From NCBI GenBank assembly GCA_021307315.1, contig JAJSPD010000009.1:992001-1056000 (forward strand): a DNA stretch of 64,000 nucleotides. Reading direction: 5' to 3'. The stretch comes from Bisporella sp. PMI_857. Taxonomy: Eukaryota; Ascomycota; Leotiomycetes; Helotiales; Helotiaceae. The position numbers were made by a program, and so were the translations under genes. Below are positions 35,637 to 47,820 of the stretch, in pieces; the stretch's first letter is position 1, and each line of letters begins with the position of its first letter. The notes beneath the pieces are model-generated. The model was not told the origin of the DNA. It did not search any database and was given only the letters and a program-made list of their open reading frames with translations.

Positions 35637-36543
35637 GGCCTGGCTGGCGTTTGTAGTTGAAACAATTGGCCCCTGAAAATGATGATATAATAGGGATATG
35701 CTTCGAAGATACTTCCTATTCGTGATGGTGAACTGGGGAAGAGGATGAGGGAAAGGGCAGCCACAACTAATGTAGAGCAGGTGATTAAGGGAAAAGAGAA
35801 TTGGGTTATTATGGAAACAAAAGAATGAATGGTTGCACAGCTATTCCAAGATTCCTGGTAGATGATGTCACCCTTCCCAAGCGACTGCTGCAGCTAGAAA
35901 AAGGGGGGTAACCCTGTCGAAAACATGCAGAGCTGAAATTCCGAAGAAGCAAAATTGAACCGATTAATCTCTCCATCTTGCAAACCATGTTTGACACTGA
36001 AAAGAGTGGCCATTACTTTATTGATATTGAAGGTTTATGTTTATGGTAGGCGGCATTCATCCCAAGTTAGTTTCTCCCTGTCGCGGGTGTGTCATTGATC
36101 GTCGCAAGGATGTGCACGGGCCATATCAAACTACCCCGGTCACTACTGTACCAAAGGGTTGGGCTGATGCGAGAGGCGGTAGCCATAGCTCGGTGGCTGG
36201 AGCTGGAAGTGGAAGCTACCAGGTAACATGAGCGCATCTCAGATCATTTCGCACGTGTTTAATGCTACACTGCATATCACATCGATCGATTCCATCCGGT
36301 TGATATCACGCATACACTACTCTGACCATACTATATATTATGGTAGCATTGAAATGTAACGTGACCTTACCCCTCACTACAAGCCAGTACCACATTGATA
36401 GACATACACGTGCTACCATTCCTTCTATATTATAGTGCTCCTACGTGAAGAAGTTTGCCTTCGAGCGTTGAACTGTAGATATAACCTCTCGCTAGGCACG
36501 AAGCGAGATCAAGGAGAAGGAGTCCCAAGCTGAAGCATCAAGT
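35637..36543. promoter_or_regulatory. Divergent intergenic region, SMP/C2 and NagA genes
   Basis: 907 bases with imperfect inverted sequence between about 36331 and 36440 (TATTATGGTAGCA versus TGCTACCATTCC) and CACGTG-containing words. No gene seen. Confidence 0.35.
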
Positions 36544-37731
36544 ATGACGTCGATGGATGGTACCATATTCATCAATTGTCGACAATGCATAGATGGGAAA
36601 CTCATATCTTCTCCATTAACCATTGACTCAAATGGGATCATAGCCACAAACACTTCACCACCTCTAGACTGCAAAATCGTCGACCTCAAAAACTCCATAA
36701 TCGCCCCGGGTTTCATTGAACTCCAGATCAATGGCGCGCTCGGCTTCCACTTTGCTCACTACGACGATGCGACCTCATATCGAAAGAATGTTAAGAAGCT
36801 AGCGAACTATTTACCCTCAACAGGCGTAACAGGGTTTTATCCTACCGTACCGACAGTCGCTCCGGAAGTCTTCAAGTGTGTGCTACCATTACTTAGACCG
36901 GATATATCTCCTGGTGTTGCGTCCGTCCTTGGCGCTCATGTGGAAGGCCCGTTTCTTGCCCCATCGAAGAAAGGTGCTCATGACGCGGCAAATATGCATG
37001 TTCCGAGCTCTTCGTCACTAGAAGAAGTCTACGGTGAAACAAATTTAAGCAGCTCGATTAAGATAGTGACTTTAGCTCCTGAACTATCAGGCGCTCCAGG
37101 CTCCATCAGAGATTTGACGAAGGACTTTGATATTCGGGTATCCATGGGTCATTCTGCTGCGACATTTGAGCAAGGCTTAGCTGGCATGAAGGCTGGAGCA
37201 AGTATGTTGACACATACTTTCAATGCAATGAATCCTCTGCATCATAGGGAACCAGGGCTCGCCGGCCTCATCTCTCATCCTTCGCCTCCATATTTTTCCC
37301 TCATTGCCGATGCAATACATCTACATCCTCGGGTTGTTGCGCTCGCGTATCGCTCCGCTCCTGCTCATTGCATCCTTATCACGGACAGCATCGAGCTCTC
37401 GGGTCTTCCTGACGGTGTTCATCCTGGCCATGCTCAAATTCCCTTCAATCAAGTCAAGGCAGGGAACAAAGTAACCATTGAGAACACTGATACCTTGATC
37501 GGAACGTGCATCGGGTTGGACGAATGTGTCAAAAACCTTATGGCATGGGCGGAGATCAGGATTGAGGAGGCAGTCCGATGTGTGACTGAGAATCCCGCCA
37601 GTGTTATGAGATTGAAAGATAGAGGAAGGTTGGAAGTCGGAAGGAGAGGTGATTTTGTGGTATTTAGAGAGGACGGGGTGGTAAAAGAAACCTATATCTT
37701 GGGAGAACGGGTGTATGCTTCGCAGAGCTAA
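36544..37731 (+). CDS. N-acetylglucosamine-6-phosphate deacetylase
   Basis: Removes acetate from GlcNAc-6-phosphate in chitin and amino-sugar breakdown (NagA/Dac1 type, amidohydrolase superfamily). Intronless, 395 aa, the usual length. Motifs in order: APGFIELQING (relatives mostly have GFID), LGAHVEGPFL with the metal-binding Glu and KKGAHD, VSMGHSAAT with a metal His, MLTHTFNAMNPLHHREPG with a second His, and LITDSIELSGLPDG with the catalytic Asp (TDAM in many relatives). It ends GRLEVGRRGDFVVF as in amidohydrolases. The start ATG precedes MDGTIFINC. No deaminase or GlcNAc kinase gene lies nearby, so it is not in a GlcNAc cluster within this window. Confidence 0.92.
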   Translation: MTSMDGTIFINCRQCIDGKLISSPLTIDSNGIIATNTSPPLDCKIVDLKNSIIAPGFIELQINGALGFHFAHYDDATSYRKNVKKLANYLPSTGVTGFYPTVPTVAPEVFKCVLPLLRPDISPGVASVLGAHVEGPFLAPSKKGAHDAANMHVPSSSSLEEVYGETNLSSSIKIVTLAPELSGAPGSIRDLTKDFDIRVSMGHSAATFEQGLAGMKAGASMLTHTFNAMNPLHHREPGLAGLISHPSPPYFSLIADAIHLHPRVVALAYRSAPAHCILITDSIELSGLPDGVHPGHAQIPFNQVKAGNKVTIENTDTLIGTCIGLDECVKNLMAWAEIRIEEAVRCVTENPASVMRLKDRGRLEVGRRGDFVVFREDGVVKETYILGERVYASQS

Positions 37732-39762
37732 CTTCTGTAGTCAGCAAAACATCAAAAACCTCAACATGATGAAGAAGTACCTAATATTATCACAAGCTCA
37801 TTGGTTTGGGCTGTGAGCATAAAAGATGCTCCGTTCATTGTGGCCATTGATGAACAGGAGTTGTTGTCACTCGGTGATCGTAGCAAGCATATTCGGTTAC
37901 AGATGCCGCCTCTCTACAATGCTTGATAGCTTTGGTAGATTAATGCCTATGAACCAGTTTGTAGGGTATGAGCTGTTTGATGTTTGAACCTCGACAGAAG
38001 GTTTGATTCGATGTCTATGTCACACGGAACTCGCGTCTCGTGCAAGGGTTCAAGATCAGGCTCCACTATCTTAGTGGAAATCGGTTATCTCCAGATACAC
38101 GTTTGATCTCGCACCCCAAGCCATTCCATCATCTAACCGGTGCTGTGCCCTCTCGAACCTTCCAACGTTTCTAGTTCCAGAATATCAGCACAAATAAGAA
38201 CATGGCATGACGCCTTGTAAAAGTCTAATCCAAAGTAGCTTTATGCGAATCTTATTAAACTTAATAGGTGTTCCAGCGTAATGCATTAGGGCACAAAGTT
38301 TTCCAGACCGTAATAATGAAAAGCGAAAAAGAAGTAAATAAAAAAGAGCTGAGCTCAGCATGAACCCAGCGCCTCTTGTGCCGCATACAACTGTAAGGCT
38401 TCGTATATAGCTCAAAATACCTTTCTACACTTGGCTTCAGAGTTGGTAAGCAAAAAGGCATAATCGGATAGTAGCGCATAACTTTTGTACTTTATGTTTA
38501 AGTCAGCTTTAGATACAATGATGAAAAGTAATAAGTTGCCAAGAACCGACCTACTTTGTCGGTTAAAGCTGTGTCTCTTCCTGGCTAGAGCCTCCTCGTA
38601 TACATGGCCTTGGTGCTGCCAAGCAACCCACAGAATAAGCTTTTATTCAGGGGAAAGGATAATGCGGGGTGCGATTCGCAGGGATCTCAGTTACACGCCA
38701 AAGATCCAGTCGGCGTCGGTCCGTACTCTAGTCCGGGGAGCCGCTTGGAATTGCGTTTTCGGGGGTTGATCCAACGCAGATCCAGCTTAAGCTGCTTGCC
38801 ATACGAACTATTTCATTGCGCCGTAACTGCGATATGAATGCAAAGCGGCTACTTTGCTGATCCCAATTAAGTTCGGCGAGATGCTGGCAAGACAACGAGT
38901 CGTCGGGAGGTAACACCGCATGCCCCATTGTCCACTAGTCAGACGGATCATTTCTTGGAGACGAGATCTTGAAATGCGCGCAACGTAATCCATTATCTTG
39001 CCAAGAGAAAGGGCTTTGAGAGGCTTCTTGTAGCACTCCTATGCAGAACGCATGCCGGGTTCCGGCGCCTGAGCTCTTTTCATTCCTACCGCCTGCCATG
39101 GATGAGGCATGCGGCTCTTAAGGTTCTCTTGGCAATTCTCAAGATATTTCACATACTGCACCGTGTGTCAACCTATAAGTCTTATCAAAAGTTAATATGA
39201 TTACACTAGTTCGAAAAACTGTTGCTCCTTTATGCTGTTGTAGAGCCAAGGTGTTTCATTACTTCAAAGGTGACTGTTGAAACCTTGGCAAGTCTGGAGT
39301 TTTATCGACGAATTAGGTACTGCTACAGGCGCATGGCCGTAAAAGTCCCAATCATATTGGAGGCCAAGGTGCGGTGACTAAGAAACGGTTCAGCCTTACT
39401 GAAAATAAGGTTTAATGGGCATCGCTGTAACTATCCTTTGCACAACAGTGGCAGTGCCCCTAGCCCTTCAGATTGCTAAACGGCCAAGACCTCAGGGTCC
39501 TGCCAATGGTACCGTCCATGACTCGGTAAGGAATCGAATGTTCTCTTCTCTGTGAAGCTATGACCACAAAGAACTATACTCTCAAAGTTCACCAGAAGCT
39601 TCAAGGCATCACGAATAGTATAAAGTCGACGACATTTCTCAACAATGGACAGCATCATCAGCTTCTCATCAATCTCTTCGCTTCTTCAGTTACTACACCT
39701 CTTCAGGAAAGACTTCCAAATATTCTTTACATCTTTTAGAACTACCTTTCATTCTTTTCAAA
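37732..39762. other. Gene-free 2 kb upstream of the secreted-protein gene
   Basis: No supported gene. One GC-rich island at 38650-38775 sits among AT-rich sequence. Short frames only. Confidence 0.5.
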
Positions 39763-40620
39763 ATGCAACTTACACTCAACACCCTTCTCCAGGCTTCCCT
39801 CCTGGCCTCCTCCGTCTCTGCTTTTGCTCTGCCAGATTTGATAAAGACTCGCCAGACTACATTCACGACCGTTGGTCTGACGGGCAAAAAGGTGCGCCTA
39901 ACTACCATCCTATGCCTTGGCCACCCCTCGGAGCAGAATATCTAACAATCCACAGGCATCAGGCGGAGCTTTCTCAGTCGAGCCGGCTCCTGAGGGAGAT
40001 GACAGCCAGGCTCTCCAGAAGCGCGGTGCTATTGTAGTGGTCCTCGGTATCGCGGGCACTGCTGCTCTCGCTAAAGTGGCGGAGATCGCCATCGAAATTG
40101 GGGCTGAGACGATTGCGAATCTTGGGAAGTGGAATGAGGTGAGCTTTGCTATATCCAATGTGCCTTGTGCTACAGCGCCGAAGTTGCTAATGCAAGGCAG
40201 GCTCGAGAGGAGTTCACGAAAGCCACCACAAACGAGATGATGAAACAGAACCCAGATCCGGCGACGTTCCCGGCTGCTGCGTGCTACAACAAGGGTTACG
40301 ACCTGGCAAACCCGGCGAACATTGACGCGCTAGCTGATGTTGACTTCTCGCTTGGGTTGTTGAAGACTGAGTGAGTGCCATGTGGTAGTGATTGGACTGC
40401 TGAATCTTGACCTGCTGACCTGTATCAGTTACGATTGTATGTATATTAAGGGCCCGAACCAGTTCTTCACTCGAAGTGAAGGTGGATTTATTAACGTACG
40501 TCAAACACTAATACTGAATTTAATTTGACCCGGGCTAATGTCTGAGAACAGCTTTCCTACACATATAACCCGGACCGATGCAGCTTTGATCAATCTACTG
40601 GCGATCTCAGCTGCACATAA
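39763..40620 (+). CDS. Small secreted protein, DUF7888-like; effector candidate
   Basis: Five exons, 39763..39891, 39956..40138, 40201..40370, 40429..40495 and 40552..40620, with four 56-64-nt GT-AG introns, give 205 aa. An N-terminal signal peptide (MQLTLNTLLQASLLASSVSA) is followed by a propeptide-like part and a Lys-Arg site (LQKR), after which a Gly/Ala-rich hydrophobic stretch begins (GAIVVVLGIAGTAAL). The C-terminal half is EFTKATTNEM, AACYNKGYD, TDYDCMYIKGPNQFF, EGGFINLSYTY and RCSF..LSC, with four Cys that could form two disulfides. I associate this pattern with DUF7888 from memory. Size, secretion, Kex2-type site and isolation in gene-poor DNA fit an effector or other extracellular protein. 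No activity can be inferred. Confidence 0.75.
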
Positions 40621-42955
40621 GCCGTTGCCTATTGGTCGAAGGTGTTCAACACAGTCAGGGATGTATTGGCTGAGTGGAATCTATATGTTACGGAGAAGAA
40701 ATGTAGCTGCGGGCTAGGCTTGTCTTTGCGTGTTTATGTATTTTTGCTCTAGACCAAATCTCCTTGTCTGTATGTATTATGCACAGTATTGGTATTTATG
40801 AGGCCATGCTGCCATCTGGTATGCCCTTGAATGTACAAGTTCTAGCCAATCATGGGTTCAAATGCGCTTGGCTCTTGTCAGTGAGTGAAAATTAGACTTC
40901 AATTTGATGCCATATACATCGCAGGCTTTTCAATTCGAGCTTGTGGTCTTGTTCATATCTTGAAGGTGTGGAAGGGGTGGGACTTCGTCCGTGATTCTTC
41001 AAATCCCTCCGCCTCGGCTTTCAGCAAGTAGTAGCGGACGAGGGCTAGTTCTTTCATGTCTGCCAGTTAGTAACGTACAGTGACTTTGCCAGTAGCACAG
41101 CTAGGTAACTAGGTAGTGTAACGCAAGTGAGCCATCCTCCTTCTCTGATAAACTTGTCCAGACGTTCCGCTTTGGCTTGCATATTTGTCTTTTGTCACTA
41201 TGATTTTCTTATAGATATGATGGTGGTTTCATCATCCCAGTGTATTCCGTCGTTTTCCTAGAAAAGAGTTTGCGAGGAGATGGCTCCGGAATGTGAAACA
41301 GCTCCAGAATATGGAACTTGCGAAGGCTAGTTCCTTGGCTAGATATGCTCGCTCTAATAGCCTGTAGTTAAATTATTGTAAACTGGATTTGCGATGTTTG
41401 GCCAAGGAATGAGATACCAGGCGGCCGGGTTAGTCCATTCCCCACTGCAACTCGATAAGAACGGTTCTGATAGACAGTGGGTACAAGATAGACTAAGAAG
41501 CTTCTTAGAGAAGTATTCTCACAGCTAATAGGGCTCAGCCTCCCTATTGAGTAGTCACACTACCAGTAAATACAGGAACTCGGCAGTTGATAGTGAAGAG
41601 AATCAAGAGTATTAACGGCTGCGATGCGATAAAAGCCAAGATCCGACTCTGAAAGGTACTGTCCTTGGTTGGTTGATATCTCGATACTCATATACTAATC
41701 CCCATTAGTCATTATCTAGCCGCCTCTATTCTACGCAACTGATGGGAGATAATTGAAACCGGCTCTATCTCAAGAACCCGGATGGGGAGGCCTAGGTGCG
41801 AAACGGCAAAAAGCACATGCTTCCTGCCGAATTACTATTGCGCCTTATATATCGTTCAACACTAGGCTCAAGGTGAGAGCTCAGGCGACGAATAACTAGG
41901 AGGTCGAGCGCATGATTCTAATCGCAAAGTTTCTGCGCAACTAGTACCTCGGATTGTCGTTGAATCAATTCGATGGAATAAAAGGAGGTATTTCTCCAAA
42001 CCGCGTCTTCATGTGATATCTCAGGATGTACGAGGCTCTTTTCTTCATCCCTGCATTTGTACGCTGTTTATGGCCTTATTAATCAATTCTGGCCATGATA
42101 GTGGTGATCAGGGGCATGACCATAATAGCTTGGCCGGGGGATCATGTATTGGTCTTGTAGCTTGGTAAAACAGAATGGGTGGAAAGGCGGCTTTGTGCAA
42201 TAGGCTTTCATTTAGTAGAATGAAATATTTGAGATGATTCAATAAAGGCAGTCGGATTATGCACCAAAACCTATGGTAGCAAGCATTGTCTTCGCATTGT
42301 ATAGAAGAGATGCTCTCCTGCCCAATTGCAGTCTTGGATGCTACCTGTACGGCCAGTCAAGTTCAATTTCCGGAGCAAGCTTGCCGGTAAAGAAGCACCG
42401 TAAATAAGGTAATGACGACGATTGATACGCCTTTAATACTGTCCATGCAGAATAGTCAAGCACGAAGTAATAGACTATCCTCTGAAGAAGTCCAAGTAAC
42501 AGGGGCATGCTTCAAACGGCTGGACAACTAAGCAGCTAGTCGCCGCCAAACTCTCAGTCGCGGATTATTCCTTACCAAGACATAAGTGCGCTCGGCTATT
42601 TGTCTTTTGTTAAAAGAAAATCTGCCAAAAAATCAAGGAGTCAAAGTCCTTTTGGTAACGACCTTTCGGTTAGTCTGTTGAATAGGATAAAATTGAGCTA
42701 TGATAGGCTTTCTCATGCCTGAAAATTAATCAGGCATGGCCACTAAGAATACCGCTCTAGAACGTGTTATGAGAGACCATCTAGCAAGATATCCAAAGCC
42801 AGAGAAAAAGAATGAACATCTTTGTTTGATCGTACCGACGATAGTGATTTCGTCATAACCAATCCACGTTTTGAAGCAATTGATCCCAAGCGCTCTGAGT
42901 ATCCTGGGGAACTAAACTGGGAATTTGATTCTTTGGTGTAATCTGCTGCTTAAGA
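40621..42955. other. Gene-free 2.3 kb downstream of the secreted-protein gene
   Basis: No open frame of 60 codons lies between about 40505 and 42850, unlike most of the window. No repeat or transposon end was recognised by eye. Confidence 0.55.
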
Positions 42956-45138
42956 CTAAAGGTTTCGTAACTGCTCCTGAGTAGTGCATATGCATTGACC
43001 GTGGCCGAAACAGAAACACGAAGTTGGGTCCTGATATCCTGAGTCCGAGAAAATTGTTTCAGCTGACACAAAGTTCTGGACCAGCAGGTTGTTATTTGCA
43101 ACGGGACTTGCCTCATATACATTCGTCTTAACTAGCGGCGGTTGTTCAAATGCTGCAGTGAGAAGATTGGTGGACGCATCAGACGTCCATTTCTTGTCCT
43201 GCTCTCGGGTAGAAGTGGCATTGTTCTGCTGCTCAAGCTGTTGAGAGCCGCATTTTTCACCCATACGTTTCTCAAAATATAACCGGAACACTCGACTTTG
43301 ACATTCCTGCACGACATCAACCAATTTTACCAGCATTTTTGCCTCAACGTGTTGCATTTCTTGGCGAAGTAATTCCTCCAGATCCGCCCTTACAAGGCGC
43401 GGAAGTTCCGCCCGTGCAAACGCTTCATAGTTTTCCAGTTCTTGTGATTCTGGTGATCGCCAAATTTCTTGCTGAAATGGTTCAAAATCTGCTTGCATAT
43501 CAGAGCTCTTCAATCTATCAGGTGAGAGGGAGACTCACAAGGAGAAGGAACAGCCTCTTGCGGAAATAATAGCTTGTAAATCTCATTCCATCTGTTCTCC
43601 TCTGTGTCCTTTGGATTTATCTTCTTCCTGCTTCTTAATTTTGATTCTATTTCGGGAGTTATGCCGTCAGGGGGGTTTTCGGGCTGCAAGGAGCACATAT
43701 CGACAGCTCTGAGATGATTGTTTAATTGCTGCTGGTCAGAAAAAATCTGCCAGCACCTATTGCAATGTATAGCTGCTCGATGGCACCTATATAAATGTTC
43801 TCTAAACCTGGTTAATGGCTTCATGATTTTGGGTACTAGGTAATTGACTAACTTGAGTCGGGAAATAGTTGTCCAATGTGACAATGCACAAATTCGATAC
43901 TTGTCAGAATGAATACCATATGCCACAGGATCATGTTTTCTGAATGGACATGCAAGTTTAGTGACTTCTTCCGACAACTTCTCTGGTGGGATCCCAGTAT
44001 TTTGAGGTCCACGGTCTCCACCTTCTTTTCCTTCCCATTCGTCATCTCCTTCGTCATTGTCAATCCGTTGTCTTTTATTACTTTGAAACAGTTGCATATG
44101 ACTGGCGCCAGAGTCTGCAAATGAGCCTCGTGATGATCCAGAGCCTTGCGGGGAACTTCCTGCAGCGTGGATGAATGTTGTTGAAGCACTAGAAAGTGAC
44201 CATCGCTGACCGAATATGCCTTGAAATTCTGCCATGACACGGTCTGCGAGAGCAGCTTCTGTACCAATGCCTGGCATTACGGTGGCGTGCTGCTGTATTT
44301 GGAGATCGTTGAACTTTTCGCAAAGGTCATCGTGACTAGAGCTAGTTGGCTGGCACATGGTATCGAGATCTAGTTCTCTATTGATAACATGCATAAGGCT
44401 GTTGTCTACGGGAACACTTTCTGCCGCATTCACTTCTCCTGCATCTTTTCGAGGAAAAGGAACGTGAGTTTGCGTGTCGCTGGATGGTGCTTGAAGTGTT
44501 CCGTTGGGCAGAGGTGCCGGTGAGAGATTAAGTGCCGCATTTGGCATGTATTGTCCATCCATGTCTTCCACTCTCCTTTCATCACAAATCGACGAAATAC
44601 AATACCTACCATTCGGTGTGGCCGAGCTCGACGTTCCGGGATCCATAGCCATGGCATACATATCCATTTTCTTCATATCATCGAACGTACTCCTAGGTAT
44701 TAACTGACTAGGATTAGATAAGTCATAGTCATACTTGATAGGACCTGTAGTAATCTGCTGGTTCAAGTCTCGCCATGGAGGAGCTGAGACGATAGAAGCT
44801 TCCTGTTTACTATTTCTAGCCTGCTTTCGCGATTGCGGTGAGTTATTCGTGCTAAGTACATAATGGTAATCTTCGGACATAGATTCAAATGAGGCCTATT
44901 TAGGAATATTAGGTATGCCCGTTGGATAGTAACGGTATGAAGAAGATCCATTTCAATCCATTATCGGTGGTGAACGAGAATTAGATACGGCCGATGTATA
45001 GCAGGCCGGCGCTGATGAAGAGCCTTGCTCGTTACGTACCTCAACTCTTTCACCCGCAAGGCGCCTCGTGGCATATCCTGACTTTCCTAAATGAGCACCG
45101 GTATAGGTTCCAGGTATTTGAGGATATCCATAATCCAT
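42956..45138 (-). CDS. Fungal C2H2-type regulator with C-terminal coiled region
   Basis: Four exons in my model, 45138..44989, 44895..43853, 43807..43539 and 43491..42956, give 665 aa from MDYGYPQIPG. The core is the fungal pattern ACPFRKHDPVAYG...YRIC...ISRLKFREHLYRCHR...CNRCWQIFSDQQQLNNHLRA, a divergent zinc finger. The second half is helical and charged (RLVRADLEELLRQEMQHVEAK) and the protein ends Cys-rich (CFCFGHGQCIC). Intron 43808..43852 (45 nt) was inferred because removal restores ISRLKFREHLYRCH. Intron 44896..44988 (93 nt) contains both stops that otherwise separate the first exon. Intron 43492..43538 is 47 nt. The N-terminal 350 residues look disordered. Probable nuclear factor, function unknown. 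Confidence 0.65.
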
Positions 45139-46695
45139 GGCACAGATAAGGCTTTGTAAGCAAGGAGATTCCTGAGCAGAGTCCTTGAAAAGCTTTTTCT
45201 TTCACCTCTCATCTAACCATGAGGAAGGTCCAAACTAAAGAAAAATTTGAAGCACGATGAAGACTTTCAGCCTCCTATTAGGGCAGTGCCCATGCCTGCA
45301 GGATTAGTCATAAATAATTGCAACTCCATTGGTTGAGCACACTTGCGCAAAACTCAGGACGAGAATTCCAGAAGTGGAAAGCTCTCAAATGAGTTCGATT
45401 CTCAAGTCCGGAAAGGGATTCTGCTACGATAGCCACCGTTAAGAGCTCGCTAGTGAGATCAAAGCTCGCGATGAATGTGGAAAAGGATGAGTAGCCCTGC
45501 GGAACATGGCATTTTGTAGATATAAAAAGAACAGTAAAGGTAGATCAGAGATCGAAGCATCCATATTCGAGCATCAGAAGCATAAATCAAAACCCGAACG
45601 CCTCTAAATCAAGTTTCTGCGTCTTTGTGTAAGCCTTGACAACTGTGTCACCATCGTTGATTTTCTTGGAGCATCAAACTCACGGCCTCGCTAACATTCT
45701 GCTTAGTCAGTATACCCAACACGGAATGGCTCCACAAATGTCATATCCGAACAAGTTTCCATCAAGAAACAGGTAATAATCTCCTCCATTTCCATTTTTC
45801 GCCTGTCACTAACTTTCAAAGCACCCAAGGCAAAAAACATCCAGAAACTCTCAACTCTTATTTGAGAGGAGCCTCGATACAGGACAGGCTTGTGCTTGGC
45901 AGCAATCGAACAGCTGAATCAGAGGGCAGCAGGCTGGCGGATTTACGGAAATTCTTAAATGATTTGGAGGATATGATCGAGGCCAAAGTGTAGCGATCCG
46001 AGGACGAAGGAGTGACCGGAAGTTTGGAGCATAAGATCAATGTCTTAATGTACGAAAGCCCTTGCTATACACCAAATAGCTATTTATTTCATTGGGTCAG
46101 TAACCGGAAGTACCAATTGGGAGAAGTTGATTGCGTACCAAGATGCAAAGTATTTGTGATTCTCACATCTGCCTTTATAATGTGATGAGTTTCTATTTGG
46201 TACATCAAATCGGTAGACCTCTGCGGCGGATTAAATTGTGGAGAGCGGAAGGTGGGGAGAAGAAAAGATGGGGGTTGAGAACGAAAGCCGAAAGTCCAAA
46301 GAAAGTGGGAATCGCTGGGTAGATTGAAAAAATAAGGCAAGACGTCTGTCAGACCATGCTGATCACAGGATCTTGGTGTGTTGGATAAGGGTCGTGTAGC
46401 GGCACTGGTAAGGAGATCCTATATGTCAGCATGTATCATGCAATGCCAACTGCGAAGGCTTCCACGCTTTCCCTGCTCCATGATATATTAATTTCGTGGC
46501 TTAAACGGTTGCCTACGAGAGAAAAAGAAGTAGGCGACTAACGGTCTGACGCGGTAATAGGTTAGCACTCCCCTTCGTTTGCGATATAAAGTCGTCAACG
46601 TCCATAGCCTGTGTTCAAGGCCGCCCCATCACAAATATCATGTTCATCTGCTTGAACTTGCCTTAATTGAAACCAACTCAGTTCATGCCCCAGCT
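45139..46695. other. Divergent intergenic region
   Basis: 1.56 kb between the C2H2 regulator and the alpha/beta hydrolase. Probably holds both promoters. No gene recognised. Confidence 0.45.
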
Positions 46696-47820
46696 ATGGA
46701 ACCATTCACGATTGACCCTGAGAGACAATGGGAAAACTCAGTCAAACTTCTCCCCCGGTTTGACACCTACCGCATTGCTTACAAATATGTCAACTCTCAG
46801 CCTATCCACGCCTTTATTGTTGTTCCTAAGCAGCTACCAAACGGGCCGCGGCCTTTACTCGTAAGATTTCATGGCGGCGGCTGGACCGAAGGAACGGCCG
46901 AGTCTTCCTTGAGACCATTGTGAGTTAGATCATAAAGCTCCTACCCTATATAAGTCTCAGCACTAAGGTAATCTCAGCTTCCTTGAGCTGGCACTCAAGC
47001 ATGGGGCCGTTATAATCACTCCAGATTACCGCCTACGGCCCGAGCATGATATGGCAGATGGAATTGACGATGTGCGCTCCTTCTGGAAATGGATTGAGCA
47101 GGAGGTACAACGCATTCTGCAAAATTCCCCTCTGGCAATCAACTTGGATGTGCGCAACCTCCTGATCGGTGGAGAGAGCGCGGGTGGATACCACACCGCG
47201 CAAACCGCACTCCTCGGCATGACCACCCTCCCGATAAAGGTTCTCTTTGTTCAATATCCTGGCATTGATCTAGATTCTATGCTTCAAGCCCCAGACAAAC
47301 TGGGTGACAAGGCGGAGCAGAACGCGCTATTCGACGAAGAAGTTCCATTCTCCGTCGTTGAGGAGCACCTGGCTAGCGTAGCACCGGGCACGGTCTGCGC
47401 GCGAGCCAAATTCGGCACTCGAATGCACCTAATGAGGTCCTTGGTTCAGGCTGGGAAGTTCTGCGACTTCTCCGGGGACAGAGCCTGGATCTCTCCCGTG
47501 AACAGTCTGGACATGGCGCCGAAGCTGCCACCGATTCTGCTATATCACTCGAAGGAGGATGAGGCGGTAAGTACAGATATCATGCTTGATATAGAGATCA
47601 TACGAAAGTAGACTGACGTGCTGCGTCTTTGTAGCTTCCCTGGCAGCAGACAGACGCCTGGGTGAAGAAGCTTCAGGCTCTACAGCCGGACGTGCCACTG
47701 CATCTGGCGTACGCTGAGACGGGTGACCATGTCTTTGATAAAAACTATAGCATGGCAGAGCCTTGGTTGCAAGAGCCGCTAGAGTTTGTGCAAAAATACT
47801 GGCCTGCGCGGGATGGATGA
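46696..47820 (+). CDS. Alpha/beta hydrolase (abhydrolase_3 / HSL-like)
   Basis: Esterase-type enzyme of unknown substrate. Exons 46696..46919, 46978..47566 and 47635..47820 (introns 58 and 68 nt with GTGAGT and GTAAGT donors) give 332 aa. Oxyanion-hole motif LVRFHGGGWTEG is at about 55-66, followed by VIITPDYRLRPEHDMADGIDD as in HSL-type hydrolases. Nucleophile elbow GGESAGGYHTA follows. The acid is probably in HSKEDEAVLPWQQ, completed by splicing, and the catalytic His is in AETGDHVFD. No signal peptide is seen, so it is probably cytosolic. An upstream extension of the frame starts at TTG; the ATG at 46696 was chosen. Confidence 0.88.

Noticed and set aside
43515..43538. 24-nt intron GTGAGT...GATAG joining the last two exons of the C2H2 regulator
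   Set aside because: Too short for a fungal intron and gives the wrong frame. The 47-nt version ending in GCAAG (43492) restores the frame.
45380..45410. TGAGTTCGATTCTCA, resembling a tRNA T-arm
   Set aside because: No matching acceptor, D or anticodon stems at the right distance on either strand.
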